Positions 1 through 5,754 of a DNA stretch of 6,155 nt are shown here, one piece after another. The stretch comes from Nitrososphaerales archaeon TH5895. Lineage in GTDB: Archaea > Thermoproteota > Nitrososphaeria > Nitrososphaerales > Nitrososphaeraceae. The notes under the pieces are model-generated. The model did no database searches and was not told the DNA's origin. It saw only the letters and a program-made list of their open reading frames with translations. Positions within the stretch are counted from its first letter, which is position 1. The number at the start of each line of letters is the position of its first letter. The translations under genes and the position numbers were made by a program. The stretch spans positions 1-6,155 of the forward strand of contig JAATVS010000080.1 in NCBI GenBank assembly GCA_014523695.1, written 5' to 3'.

Positions 1-1
1 C

Positions 2-271
2 TCAAACCTTATGAATGGCAACTTGCTAGCAGGAATAACATTTGTCAACACACAACAGTCCAATGTAGGAATGAACAATGTAGTTGGAAGTCAGAATGGA
101 ATATTTCTTGATGGACAGAGCTCACAGAATACAATATCAGCCAATAACGTACTTGAGAATGTCATTGACCTTAACAATGCAAACGGCCTACCAACAAACA
201 TCAATGCAAATCAGTATGTAGACAATAACTGTGAAACAAGTAATCCAAGTGGTCTGTGTATAGGAAGGTAA
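2..271 (+). CDS. C-terminal part of a right-handed beta-helix (NosD-like) protein, 5' end outside window
   Basis: The reading frame is open to the left edge, so this is the tail of a longer protein; the ATG at 11 is probably internal. The 89 visible residues are rich in Asn, Gly, Ser and Gln. They contain stepwise turns such as NNVVGSQNGIFLDGQSSQN and NTISANNVLENVIDLNN, the pattern of parallel beta-helix repeats (NosD / pectate-lyase-like superfamily), in which Asn ladders stack at turns. Near the end two cysteines (in NNCETSNPSGLCIGR) could form a disulfide, as expected for an exported protein. Such proteins in archaea are usually cell-surface or secreted, often binding or modifying carbohydrate. 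The signal peptide and any catalytic region are not visible, so no specific activity can be given. A T-rich stretch follows the stop by about 50 bases. Confidence 0.75.
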   Translation, partial: SNLMNGNLLAGITFVNTQQSNVGMNNVVGSQNGIFLDGQSSQNTISANNVLENVIDLNNANGLPTNINANQYVDNNCETSNPSGLCIGR

Positions 272-320
272 CAAGACTGGTTAAAAAAGCAAGTAACGAG
301 AGACAGCCTCAAACGTAGAT

Positions 321-338
321 CCTTTTTTTCTCTTTCTC
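321..338 (+). terminator. T-rich archaeal terminator after the beta-helix gene
   Basis: A run of seven T followed by a pyrimidine-rich stretch (cctttttttctctttctc) lies about 50 bases after the stop codon at 269-271. Archaeal RNA polymerase commonly terminates at such T tracts without a hairpin. No strong stem precedes it. Confidence 0.45.
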
Positions 339-822
339 ACCTACCTGATGCGATTCCTATACCTATGATTAAGACAGAAATGAGCATTATTTTTGTGTTC
401 AGTTTAGCCCTATTTACTCCCTACTACAAGTTATGTCAAACTAATTTGTTATCATTAGACTGTTACTCTTTAACAAGATAATATATGGTGGAATGAATCC
501 ATAGGGTATAATAATCTAATCTATGGATAGAATCCTGTTATTCCGCTTGCTCTTAAATCTTAGTTTACTTCACTAAATATCCTTTCAACCCAGTGATTCT
601 TCAGTCGACTCTGAGACAGCTTGTTCGGGAGTAAGCAGATTATTACTTGTATCAGGACCATTTGCACATTATTATAGCACCAGGTGGATGGTTATGACAA
701 TCTACTGATCTTTCAACTACGTTAGAAGTGGCGTTAATGAAATTAGGAATGGATAATAGAACTAGCATGGCAAAGAGAGAGATTAATATCGACATATGTC
801 ATAAAATACATCGGCAACGCAG
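339..822. other. Gene-free stretch, possibly with eroded coding traces
   Basis: No convincing gene is seen between the terminator and the methyltransferase stop. Two short minus-strand readings look protein-like but are too short to call. The first, 337-387, encodes the hydrophobic 16-residue peptide MLISVLIIGIGIASGR, like a membrane or signal segment. The second, 585-668, reads CANGPDTSNNLLTPEQAVSE and a few more residues, and is bounded by stops on both sides. Both could be remnants of degraded genes or chance. No RNA gene, repeat array or transposase was recognised. Confidence 0.4.
497..528. repeat. Inverted repeat, 8-base arms
   Basis: The arms atccatag (497-504) and ctatggat (521-528) are perfectly complementary around a 16-base AT-rich loop. 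It lies in the gene-free stretch, far from any start or stop. It could be a protein-binding site or a chance palindrome; no T tract follows, so a terminator role is unlikely. Confidence 0.3.
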
Positions 823-1710
823 CTAAGGTTTGTGAGCAACAATGTTCAATCTGACAAAGTCTAGGCGCCACTGCGCACCCAGTTTGTCACCAGGTTTCTC
901 AATTTTATCGAGGAATGAGTCGAAAAACAGAGCTTTAAGTGTGTCACCGTCTTTATCATTATTTACCGACAGATGTTCTAGATAAGATTTCATTACCACT
1001 GTTTTCAAAAATTTAGAAAATATGTTACGATTTGGGAGAACTATGGAGTCATCCTTTGAGTATACCTTTCTATCTACATACCCTACTTCTTCCAACAACT
1101 TATCTGTGTCTTCTGGTTTTGCAAAATGCCATGGTTTGTTCCAATCTGTGAAGTATGCCCTGAATTGATGCGAATACGCAATTTTATCTAACAACGTGAT
1201 GATATGTTGTAGATTTCCATACGCTCCACACTGAATTAATAACTGGCCGTTGCTACTGGTTCTGCTATAATTATTGGCGGCAATGCTGCTGCTATCTCCG
1301 CTTTTATTGACTTTGCTTGGCTTTAGCATTCCCCAAAATTCTCGAAATGCCTTTCTGTGATCTTTTACCCAATGTAGCGCAGAATTAGAGAAAATCACAT
1401 CCACCTTCCTTGGAAGCTTTACGTCAGTGAAACTAGACTGAACTATTTCGACATTATCGAAGGGTTGAAGATTGGTTTTTGCTTGACCTAGCATATTAGA
1501 ATCAATGTCAACAGCATAGACCCTTCCTCGTGGAACTTTTTTGGCTAACTCTTTGGTTAGCAATCCTGATCCACATCCTGCATCCAAAACGATTTCATCT
1601 CCCTGCCATTTTCGCCATTCAAGTACCTGTCGGCCCCATGTATACTGAACCAGATATGAAACTTGATCATATGCACGTGCGTCCCAAGAGCCCTCACGGT
1701 TGTATCCCAA
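823..1710 (-). CDS. SAM-dependent class I methyltransferase (trans-aconitate methyltransferase-like), TTG start
   Basis: A 295-residue protein with a Rossmann-fold methyltransferase core. Motif I is VLDAGCGSG (residues 41-49), the glycine-rich S-adenosylmethionine loop. The acidic end of strand beta-2 is YAVDID (65-70). A motif-IV-like segment is VDVIFSNSALHWV (103-115), followed by post-motif FWGMLKP (125-131) and strand GQLLIQCG (155-162). The SNSALHWV signature and the C-terminal half (DWNKPWHF, then a leucine-rich helical region) resemble Tam-type small-molecule methyltransferases; the substrate is not predictable. Odd feature: about 22 Ser/Asn-rich residues (133-154) interrupt the usually tight turn between LKPS and GQLL. 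The start is TTG at 1710, because an in-frame TAA lies only nine bases upstream (1720-1722) and no ATG is available. An AGGAGG (1734-1739) is present but 23 bases away, too far to be its ribosome site. It is transcribed away from the damaged stress-protein gene at 1829. No clear terminator follows. Confidence 0.88.
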   Translation of the reverse strand: MGYNREGSWDARAYDQVSYLVQYTWGRQVLEWRKWQGDEIVLDAGCGSGLLTKELAKKVPRGRVYAVDIDSNMLGQAKTNLQPFDNVEIVQSSFTDVKLPRKVDVIFSNSALHWVKDHRKAFREFWGMLKPSKVNKSGDSSSIAANNYSRTSSNGQLLIQCGAYGNLQHIITLLDKIAYSHQFRAYFTDWNKPWHFAKPEDTDKLLEEVGYVDRKVYSKDDSIVLPNRNIFSKFLKTVVMKSYLEHLSVNNDKDGDTLKALFFDSFLDKIEKPGDKLGAQWRLDFVRLNIVAHKP

Positions 1711-1746
1711 TAACCAGCCTTATACCCCCCATTCCTCCTACCTAAC

Positions 1747-1756
1747 TATTAATATA
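1747..1756 (-). promoter_or_regulatory. Candidate TATA box for the methyltransferase
   Basis: On the minus strand this reads TATATTAATA, matching archaeal TATA boxes. With initiation about 25 bases downstream, the transcript would begin near 1725, giving a short leader of about 15 bases before the TTG start. Spacing is plausible; there is no experimental support. Confidence 0.4.
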
Positions 1757-1828
1757 CCAATAATCTGATCCCAAAATAATGTGATTGAGTGAACAAACCA
1801 TAGGTTATAGCGGCCAAGACTTGTCCCA

Positions 1829-2268
1829 ATGACTGATATTAACTTAAATTCACTTGATTTCAAGGGTAGATGGAAAAGGTCTATTTCCAGTATTCTCGTC
1901 GCACTAGATGGTTCATCCCTTTCCTTCAGAGCAGCTGATTATGCATTGGAGTTGGTAAGTAGATACGGAGCCTATAATGACAAGCTATATGCCTGCAAAA
2001 TATCATGTTACACAACCTGATGTAATAGAGTCTACTGAGGGACATAAGGAAATGGACGATGCCAGGAGACATACACTCAAAAGGCAAAGCAGGAGGAAGT
2101 TCTGATATGGACAGAGTTTGTGAACAGTCGTAGACTTTGTAATACTGGAATATGCTGAGTGTGTCGTTTAGGAACCAGGGGAAGAACCAGCCTGACAGAT
2201 TGTTATTGGGGAGCGTTGCATCTCGTATCGTCACGTACTCTCATTGTCCAGTACTGTTAGTAAAGTAG
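1829..2268 (+). pseudogene. Universal stress protein (UspA family), multiply frameshifted pseudogene
   Basis: The first 63 codons from ATG 1829 encode a normal USP N-terminus: strand ILVALDGS with the ATP-binding Asp, then SFRAADYALELVSRYGA as the first helix. The frame then breaks. The rest of the family fold can be read by changing frame: HVTQPDVIESTEGHKEMDDA from 2004, KAKQEEVLIWTEFVNS from 2081, VDFVILEYAECVV from 2130, GTRGRTSLTD from 2171, and LLLGSVASRIVTYSHCPVLL to the TAG at 2266-2268. Joining the last two pieces gives the canonical nucleotide-binding motif G-2x-G-9x-G-S (GTRGRTSLTDLLLGS). At least five frame changes occur within 440 bases, plus probable small deletions around 2125-2170, so no functional product is likely. 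The 63-residue open frame alone lacks the ATP site. USPs are cytoplasmic ATP-binding stress proteins, present in many copies in soil archaea, which would make loss of one tolerable. It lies divergently from the methyltransferase. Confidence 0.88.
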
Positions 2269-2315
2269 ATTCGTCGCGTGCTCTTCTTATCCAGTCAGTC
2301 GCGCCTTGTTACATA

Positions 2316-2450
2316 TTGCAGTAAAAAGAAGGGATATGTAAAGAATCAGGCAATCTCTCAGGCCAACGACGGCTTCCATTGAATGTTTTCTGCAACATTG
2401 TTGCCTCACAGATCCAAGGCGATGAAAACGCACAATCAATAGCGACTTGA
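2316..2450 (+). pseudogene. Decayed copy of the small secreted protein found at 5755
   Basis: The reading KKKGYVKNQAISQAN begins at 2323 and matches KKKGYEKNQAISQAN of the better-preserved protein downstream. A shift in frame then gives LPLNVFC followed by ASQIQGDENA, matching LPLNVGCQ and ASQVQGDENA, up to a TGA at 2448-2450. The part covering ACGNGK is shortened by a small deletion, an in-frame TGA appears at 2378-2380, and the residues around CQNI are scrambled. The bases just before (ttgcagt against tttgcaggt) suggest the FAG of the signal-cleavage region with a base missing. No signal peptide can be read further upstream. It lies directly behind the USP pseudogene on the same strand. Confidence 0.82.
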
Positions 2451-2484
2451 TCAATTCGCAGATTAGAGAAAATAATCCATATCT

Positions 2485-2634
2485 TCAAATAGAGATATCC
2501 TTTCCATTTTTTTCTCCTATTGCCAAAAGCGTCTCCACAAATTTCTGTCCAAATTCTAAATTCATGTTATTGATGTCCACTTGGTTTATTGTGAGCTTCA
2601 AGAAAGGTTGATCAATACAGAGAAAGGCTAAGGC
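2485..2634 (-). CDS. Short unassigned open frame, possible small gene or gene remnant
   Basis: An open minus-strand frame runs from after a TAA at 2635-2637 to a TGA at 2485-2487. It has a protein-like composition: AFLCIDQPFLKLTINQVD followed by INNMNLEFGQKFVETLLAIG and EKNGKDISI. The only ATG is at 2565, leaving 26 residues; TTG or GTG starts upstream would give more. The second half looks like an amphipathic helix ending in a charged tail. I do not recognise the family. The stop just before the open stretch suggests it may be the C-terminal fragment of a longer lost gene. It overlaps the T-rich stretch behind the secreted-protein pseudogene on the other strand. Its coding status is uncertain. 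Confidence 0.3.
   Translation of the reverse strand, partial: ALAFLCIDQPFLKLTINQVDINNMNLEFGQKFVETLLAIGEKNGKDISI
2507..2521 (+). terminator. T-rich 3' end of the secreted-protein pseudogene, shared with the copy at 5755
   Basis: The string ttttttctcctatt follows the pseudogene by about 60 bases. The same 14 bases occur at 6025-6038 after the better-preserved copy, where they follow a hairpin. This suggests that the duplication included the 3' terminator. No hairpin is visible here, in keeping with decay. Confidence 0.4.
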
Positions 2635-2704
2635 TTACAATTGGAAATAGGAATCAGAGATATTGTTTCACCGGACACTAGGAAAATGCTACTTGTATTA
2701 TCCA

Positions 2705-3865
2705 TTATGATTTTTTCTTTTGTTGCAAGGCGGTCTCAGCATCTTCTTCACCTTGTTTTATCAATTTCTGTATCGTTGCAATTGAAAAATCAGCATCTTC
2801 AAAGATATAGTGTACGTCCTCTTCTCTTTCAATTTTCGTTATCTCTTCAATTATAGCTCCACGCTGAGTCGCCAGTTTATGATACTCTTTTTCTATCTCG
2901 AATAGTATATCTTTCATACTCTCATCTATGTTAACATTATTTAGGAGGTCGTGCATCTGCCTCATGACTGTCAGGTATCTTGAGATTACTTTTGACATAC
3001 GAATGTTATGATCTGTTTTGTCGGTGTGTATGATATCCCTTGCCCTATGCCATATATCAAACATATTAGATGGAAGTTCTCTTTGATTTTTTGGAAATAA
3101 ATTAACAATGTATACTCGTTTATGATTCTTGGGCGATACATCTATGACCTCTCTTAATGGAGTATTACTCAGCAGACTTCCATCCCATAAATATAAATCG
3201 TCTATTCTTGTCCAAGCTAAACCATAAAATGGAAATCCAGTACATGCAATAACATGAGCGGCATCCACTTCCATATGATCACTATCGAAAGTAACTGATT
3301 CACTTCTTTGGATATCTGTGCTTGTCATTATAAGTCTCGGAGCTACTCTTTTAGATTCCTCAGCTGAAATGGAAGCACTAGTAACGCCTTTCCTGTACTG
3401 TTCGTTTATCTTGTCGAAATCTACAAATTTAGTTAAAGTATCTTGTAACGGTTTGGCATCATAGAGATGAGGTGGCATTCTAGTATAATTAGAAAATACA
3501 GAATAGAAATTGAACAAAGAAGCGGGATACACCCAGATAGGTTCAAATACATTCTTGTTACCGTATAATGAAGCAACCATAGAGGAAAAAATTGACCTGA
3601 TATTATCAACAAAAAAAGAAGGAGTTATGTGTTCTGCTAATGAGTACCAAAATTTCTCAAGTGTATTCGCAGAAGATTTATCTCTGCTTCCAACGATTAT
3701 GGCGGCGTTTACCGCTCCTATGGATGTCCCTGCGATAATGTCAAACTCAATACCATGTCTTTCAAAAGCTTTATAAACGCCGCATTCATAGGCGCCTAAG
3801 GAACCACCCCCTTGCAAAACTAAGACTGTTTCAACTTGTGTTGTGGTAATATCTCTTATCTGCAT
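2705..3865 (-). CDS. Patatin-like phospholipase (acyl hydrolase)
   Basis: A 386-residue intact protein with all patatin hallmarks. The N-terminal strand VLVLQGG leads into the glycine-rich oxyanion loop GGGSLGAYE (19-27). The nucleophile elbow GTSIG (46-50) places the catalytic Ser at 48. The second dyad residue is Asp228 in the WDGS motif (227-230), preceded by ACTGFPFYG and followed by NTPL. The family hydrolyses acyl ester bonds of membrane lipids or other acyl esters with a Ser-Asp dyad. In archaea, whose lipids are mostly ether-linked, the natural substrate is unclear. The C-terminal third (about 290-386) is helical and highly charged, ending in QQKKKS, and is probably an added oligomer or membrane-association region. 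No signal peptide is present, so it is likely cytoplasmic or peripheral. ATG 3865 is the only reasonable start: no other start codon precedes the upstream in-frame stop at 3917-3919, and a TATA-like box sits at the right distance. It has no operon partner. Confidence 0.95.
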   Translation of the reverse strand: MQIRDITTTQVETVLVLQGGGSLGAYECGVYKAFERHGIEFDIIAGTSIGAVNAAIIVGSRDKSSANTLEKFWYSLAEHITPSFFVDNIRSIFSSMVASLYGNKNVFEPIWVYPASLFNFYSVFSNYTRMPPHLYDAKPLQDTLTKFVDFDKINEQYRKGVTSASISAEESKRVAPRLIMTSTDIQRSESVTFDSDHMEVDAAHVIACTGFPFYGLAWTRIDDLYLWDGSLLSNTPLREVIDVSPKNHKRVYIVNLFPKNQRELPSNMFDIWHRARDIIHTDKTDHNIRMSKVISRYLTVMRQMHDLLNNVNIDESMKDILFEIEKEYHKLATQRGAIIEEITKIEREEDVHYIFEDADFSIATIQKLIKQGEEDAETALQQKKKS

Positions 3866-3897
3866 ATTGCTGTCTAGTATTGAAAGTGGGCAAAATC

Positions 3898-3908
3898 TTA
3901 ATAAATAA
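3898..3908 (-). promoter_or_regulatory. Candidate TATA box for the patatin gene
   Basis: On the minus strand this reads TTATTTATTAA, centred about 38 bases before the ATG at 3865. This places transcription start near 3876 and leaves a leader of about ten bases. No Shine-Dalgarno sequence is seen, consistent with near-leaderless archaeal transcripts. Confidence 0.45.
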
Positions 3909-4287
3909 CTATTGAATTATTTGTAGACCTTAGACCTTGCTTCCTTTGCGTTTTCCAGGATAGGTCCTAATGACCGAAAGATTTTAGTGAAAACTAGAAG
4001 CAAACCCGACCGTTCTGCGAGCAGATAAATGTAGTTTGTAGTTAGAAATGCCTAACCACAGGTAACCATTGCACAATAAATCAAAAAAATGGTTATTTGA
4101 AAAGGTAGGTAAGACGACCAGAAATTGTGCAGTATAGACTTACTGATGCCTGCAATCCCTGTACGTTATTCCTACATGTTCTCTAATTCATCGTACGCTT
4201 TAATGAATATATCATACCTTAGTAGTTTACCCCGTCATCTATCTTTGGTATATGGATATGGAACTAGTTATGACCATATTATACGGC
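3909..4287. other. Gene-free stretch with faint coding traces and an inverted repeat
   Basis: No gene can be supported. On the minus strand 4172-4234 reads GKLLRYDIFIKAYDELENM then a stop, and nearby frames give PKIDDGVNY and RTGIAGISKSI. These pieces resemble the frame-broken remains of a helical protein but match no family I recognise. An inverted repeat taaccatt / aatggtta (4063-4070 and 4088-4095, loop of 17 bases) lies in the middle. No RNA gene is visible. Confidence 0.35.
4063..4095. repeat. Inverted repeat, 8-base arms
   Basis: Perfect arms taaccatt and aatggtta flank an A-rich 17-base loop. It lies upstream of the patatin gene (about 200 bases before its start) and beyond the 3' end of the TRAM gene. 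It could be an operator or a chance match. Confidence 0.25.
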
Positions 4288-4523
4288 TTAGACCACGATT
4301 GTTGCCTTAGCGATATCGGCTACTTCTTTTATCTCTACCTTTATCTTATTTCCAACTTTTCCATTTTCGACATATACCACGAACCCTTGGACCTTGCTAT
4401 ACCATCCCCCTTTCTACTAATTTCTGTGACGTCTGCTTCGTATTGCTTACCCACTTCGACTGGCTTCTGAATAGGGGAGCCCTTATTAAAGCCGCCATGA
4501 CTCCTGCGTGTACTGTAAGACAT
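4288..4523 (-). pseudogene. TRAM-domain small RNA-binding protein gene with a one-base frameshift
   Basis: From ATG 4523 the frame reads a Gly/Ser-rich head (SHGGFNKGSP) followed by the TRAM start PVEVGKQYEADVTEISRKGDGIAR. It then runs out of frame to a stop at 4341. One frame over, the rest of the domain is perfect: FVVYVENGKVGNKIKVEIKE then VADIAKATIVV and a TAA at 4288-4290. Adding one base to the G run around 4390-4394 (agggtcc instead of aggtcc) restores a 78-residue protein with the junction GIARVQGFVVYVENG, as expected for TRAM proteins. The family forms a five-stranded OB-like barrel that binds tRNA or other RNA. Stand-alone archaeal TRAM proteins are thought to be RNA chaperones, often abundant or cold-induced. 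A single G-run deletion may be a true mutation or a sequencing error. The promoter appears intact, and ATG 4523 fits a leaderless start. Confidence 0.88.
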
Positions 4524-4548
4524 TCGTAAATGTTGATTGGTTACTCCA

Positions 4549-4554
4549 TTTAAA
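4549..4554 (-). promoter_or_regulatory. Candidate TATA box for the TRAM gene
   Basis: TTTAAA on the minus strand, centred 28 bases before the ATG at 4523. This is the spacing expected for a leaderless archaeal transcript beginning at or beside the start codon. No ribosome-binding site lies before the ATG, in agreement. Confidence 0.5.
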
Positions 4555-4678
4555 CTGGACCGCGATTATCGGCGCTTCTGCCCGGATAGAAGTAAAAGAG
4601 GATTGATTATAATTCTAATACCGGAATTACAGAGACATCCTGAATACATCGCACAAGGCATCATGTACACTAGTACAA

Positions 4679-4840
4679 TTATTCCTCCGTCGAGAGATAA
4701 TCAGAGAAAACTTGTGTGGCGTCTATATCTTCCTTATGGATGTTATAGAAGTGATTCCATATCTCTTGTCTCAGAACAGTGGGAGAGATTGAGGTGTCTG
4801 CTATCTCCGCTCTGCATTTTTTACATGAGTAAAAGGTCAT
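4679..4840 (-). CDS. Small CxxC protein of unknown function, 53 residues
   Basis: From ATG 4840 to TAA 4679-4681 the frame gives MTFYSCKKCRAEIADT, then SISPTVLRQEIWNHFYNIHK and EDIDATQVFSDYLSTEE. The N-terminal CKKC (residues 6-9) is a zinc-knuckle half, and His30 and His35 (in WNHFYNIHK) could supply the other two metal ligands. The rest reads as an amphipathic helix with an acidic tail. Composition and codon use look genuine, and the frame is free of stops and ends cleanly. A TTTAAA box lies 37 bases upstream, and gggaag 8-13 bases before the ATG may be a weak ribosome site. I do not recognise the family; a small zinc-binding regulator or adaptor is only a guess. Its start overlaps the end of the sialidase-like fragment by 20 bases in another frame, and it lies just upstream of the TRAM gene on the same strand. 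Confidence 0.6.
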   Translation of the reverse strand: MTFYSCKKCRAEIADTSISPTVLRQEIWNHFYNIHKEDIDATQVFSDYLSTEE

Positions 4841-5174
4841 TTTTATCTCTTCCCTTCAACTCATGAGTCACAGATTTAAAGTCTTCGTCATTAGCTGCTA
4901 GTGTCTCCCCATTGCTTGTACTAACTTTCATTACAGGTTCATTACTGGTTGCGCTACGTTCCAACCATGTGATAATAACATTGTTACCATCTGCTGCTAT
5001 TTCTACATCTTGTGATTCTGCACCGATACTGTTAATTAAGTTGATCTTATCTGTAAATGTTGCACCGCCGTCAGTAGAATCTCTACGCATTACTTCGTCG
5101 TCGTTACCTGTGCAACCAAAGGGTACGAGGGTATTGACCTGAGCAAGCAGATTATTGAATCTGATATTCGGCAA
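4821..5174 (-). pseudogene. Fragment of a sialidase-like Asp-box (BNR repeat) protein
   Basis: The 117-codon frame contains TGNDDEVMRRDSTDGGATF, in which STDGGATF is a classic Asp-box (S-x-D-x-G-x-T-F). Next come DKINLINSIGAESQDVEIAA, DGNNVIITWLER and a second, degraded box STSNGETL. This strand-turn pattern is that of beta-propeller blades of exo-alpha-sialidase-like surface proteins, normally several hundred residues with many blades and a signal peptide. Only one to two blades remain. The beginning (TTG at 5174, FNNLLAQVNTLVPFGC) and the end (about 4821-4870, KGRDKNDLLLM) do not fit the propeller pattern and are probably non-native frame. I therefore read this as a truncated relic. The coding match is best between about 4880 and 5115. 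Confidence 0.72.
4875..4880 (-). promoter_or_regulatory. Candidate TATA box for the 53-residue CxxC gene
   Basis: TTTAAA on the minus strand inside the sialidase-like fragment, 37 bases before the ATG at 4840. It would give a leader of about ten bases. It is a short AT-rich match and could be chance. Confidence 0.3.
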
Positions 5175-5245
5175 AGTAATGAGCTAGAATATTATTACCA
5201 TATCGTTTAGACTCTTATCGTGTTCTCTCTTTATGTACTTAAAAT

Positions 5246-5289
5246 CATTGATCCTTATTCAAAATGTAACTGAAACATTGATCCTTATT
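5246..5289. repeat. Two-copy direct repeat, 14 bases, 30-base period
   Basis: The sequence cattgatccttatt occurs at 5246-5259 and again at 5276-5289, separated by 16 bases (caaaatgtaactgaaa). Two copies are too few for a CRISPR array. They could be a paired binding site or the outcome of a small tandem duplication beside the sialidase relic. Confidence 0.5.
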
Positions 5290-5423
5290 TTTATTGTTAT
5301 GTGTTGATGGGGAAAATGAACATCAGAAGAAACCCCACCAAGCACCAAGTATATACACACATCATGATTGACTCTTCATGTCTACTCCTTCAGCCTATTT
5401 GTGAGTCTTTAAGCGCAGCTTTT

Positions 5424-5522
5424 TTATTTATGACAAACCCTAGATTCTTTAAGCAAAAAAGAATATCCAAATGTAGGGTACAAATGACACATAAATTGTT
5501 GACATGTTTCACAGCTATGCAT
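5424..5522 (-). CDS. Possible Cys/His-rich mini-protein or zinc-finger remnant, 32 residues
   Basis: From ATG 5522 to TAA 5424-5426 the frame gives MHSCETCQQFMCHLYPTFGY, then SFLLKESRVCHK. It has a CETC pair (residues 4 and 7) and two CH pairs (12-13 and 30-31). The ending FLLKESRVCHK vaguely recalls the helix of a C2H2 zinc finger with a ligand lost. No TATA box or ribosome site is evident and the frame is short, so this may be a relic or chance. Confidence 0.2.
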   Translation of the reverse strand: MHSCETCQQFMCHLYPTFGYSFLLKESRVCHK

Positions 5523-5691
5523 TGTATGATGTTAGGCAGATCAATCCTGGTGCATGCGCATTGCTGTGTCCTCACATTACAACCTTGATATGAGTGATTC
5601 TGCCGAAGAACTTTCCCCAACCAAATTTGCTATATTTCTATTATAAAGCCAGTACATAAGATCTATCAGATTTAATGCATGTGGATAATTT

Positions 5692-5698
5692 TCTTAAA
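5692..5698 (+). promoter_or_regulatory. Candidate TATA box for the secreted-protein gene
   Basis: The sequence tcttaaa is centred about 26 bases before ATG 5721, which begins the peptide MNNKSL. This spacing suggests the ancestral leaderless start was 5721 and not the TTG at 5755. A second box, ttataaag at 5641-5648, would give a longer leader. Confidence 0.3.
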
Positions 5699-5754
5699 CA
5701 AAGTAATAACACCATAGACAATGAACAACAAAAGTCTATAATGTATACACCTGT

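Larger units (their letters stand above)
5175..5720. other. Mostly gene-free stretch
   Basis: Longer open frames here on both strands (5301-5588 + and 5390-5620 -) have unlikely compositions, with many Cys, His and Met and no domain pattern, and I do not accept them. The region holds the 14-base direct repeat at 5246-5289, a doubtful Cys-rich mini-ORF at 5424-5522, and towards its end AT-rich promoter-like boxes (ttataaag at 5641-5648, tcttaaa at 5692-5698) before the secreted-protein gene. No RNA gene or transposase is seen. Confidence 0.4.

Noticed and set aside
749..826. 26-codon plus-strand frame before the methyltransferase stop
   Set aside because: Too short, no recognisable motif, and overlaps the 3' end of the methyltransferase gene by only a few bases without context.
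1730..1739. AGGAGG followed closely by ATG as an alternative start for the methyltransferase
   Set aside because: The ATG at 1732 is in another frame and soon meets a TGA; removing one G to shift frame runs into the TAA at 1720-1722. The spacing to AGGAGG is also too short.
4537..4866. 109-codon plus-strand open frame
   Set aside because: Composition is unlike a protein of this organism, and it is the antisense of the more convincing 53-residue CxxC gene.
5246..5289. Possible CRISPR array
   Set aside because: Only two 14-base repeats, too short and too few, and no cas gene nearby.
5301..5588. 95-codon plus-strand open frame
   Set aside because: Unusual Cys/His/Met-rich composition, no domain pattern, and no promoter or ribosome site; it is antisense to other equally weak frames.
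5390..5620. 76-codon Cys-rich minus-strand open frame
   Set aside because: No family resemblance, and the cysteines show no regular spacing; a different frame in the same place (5424-5522) looks slightly more protein-like.
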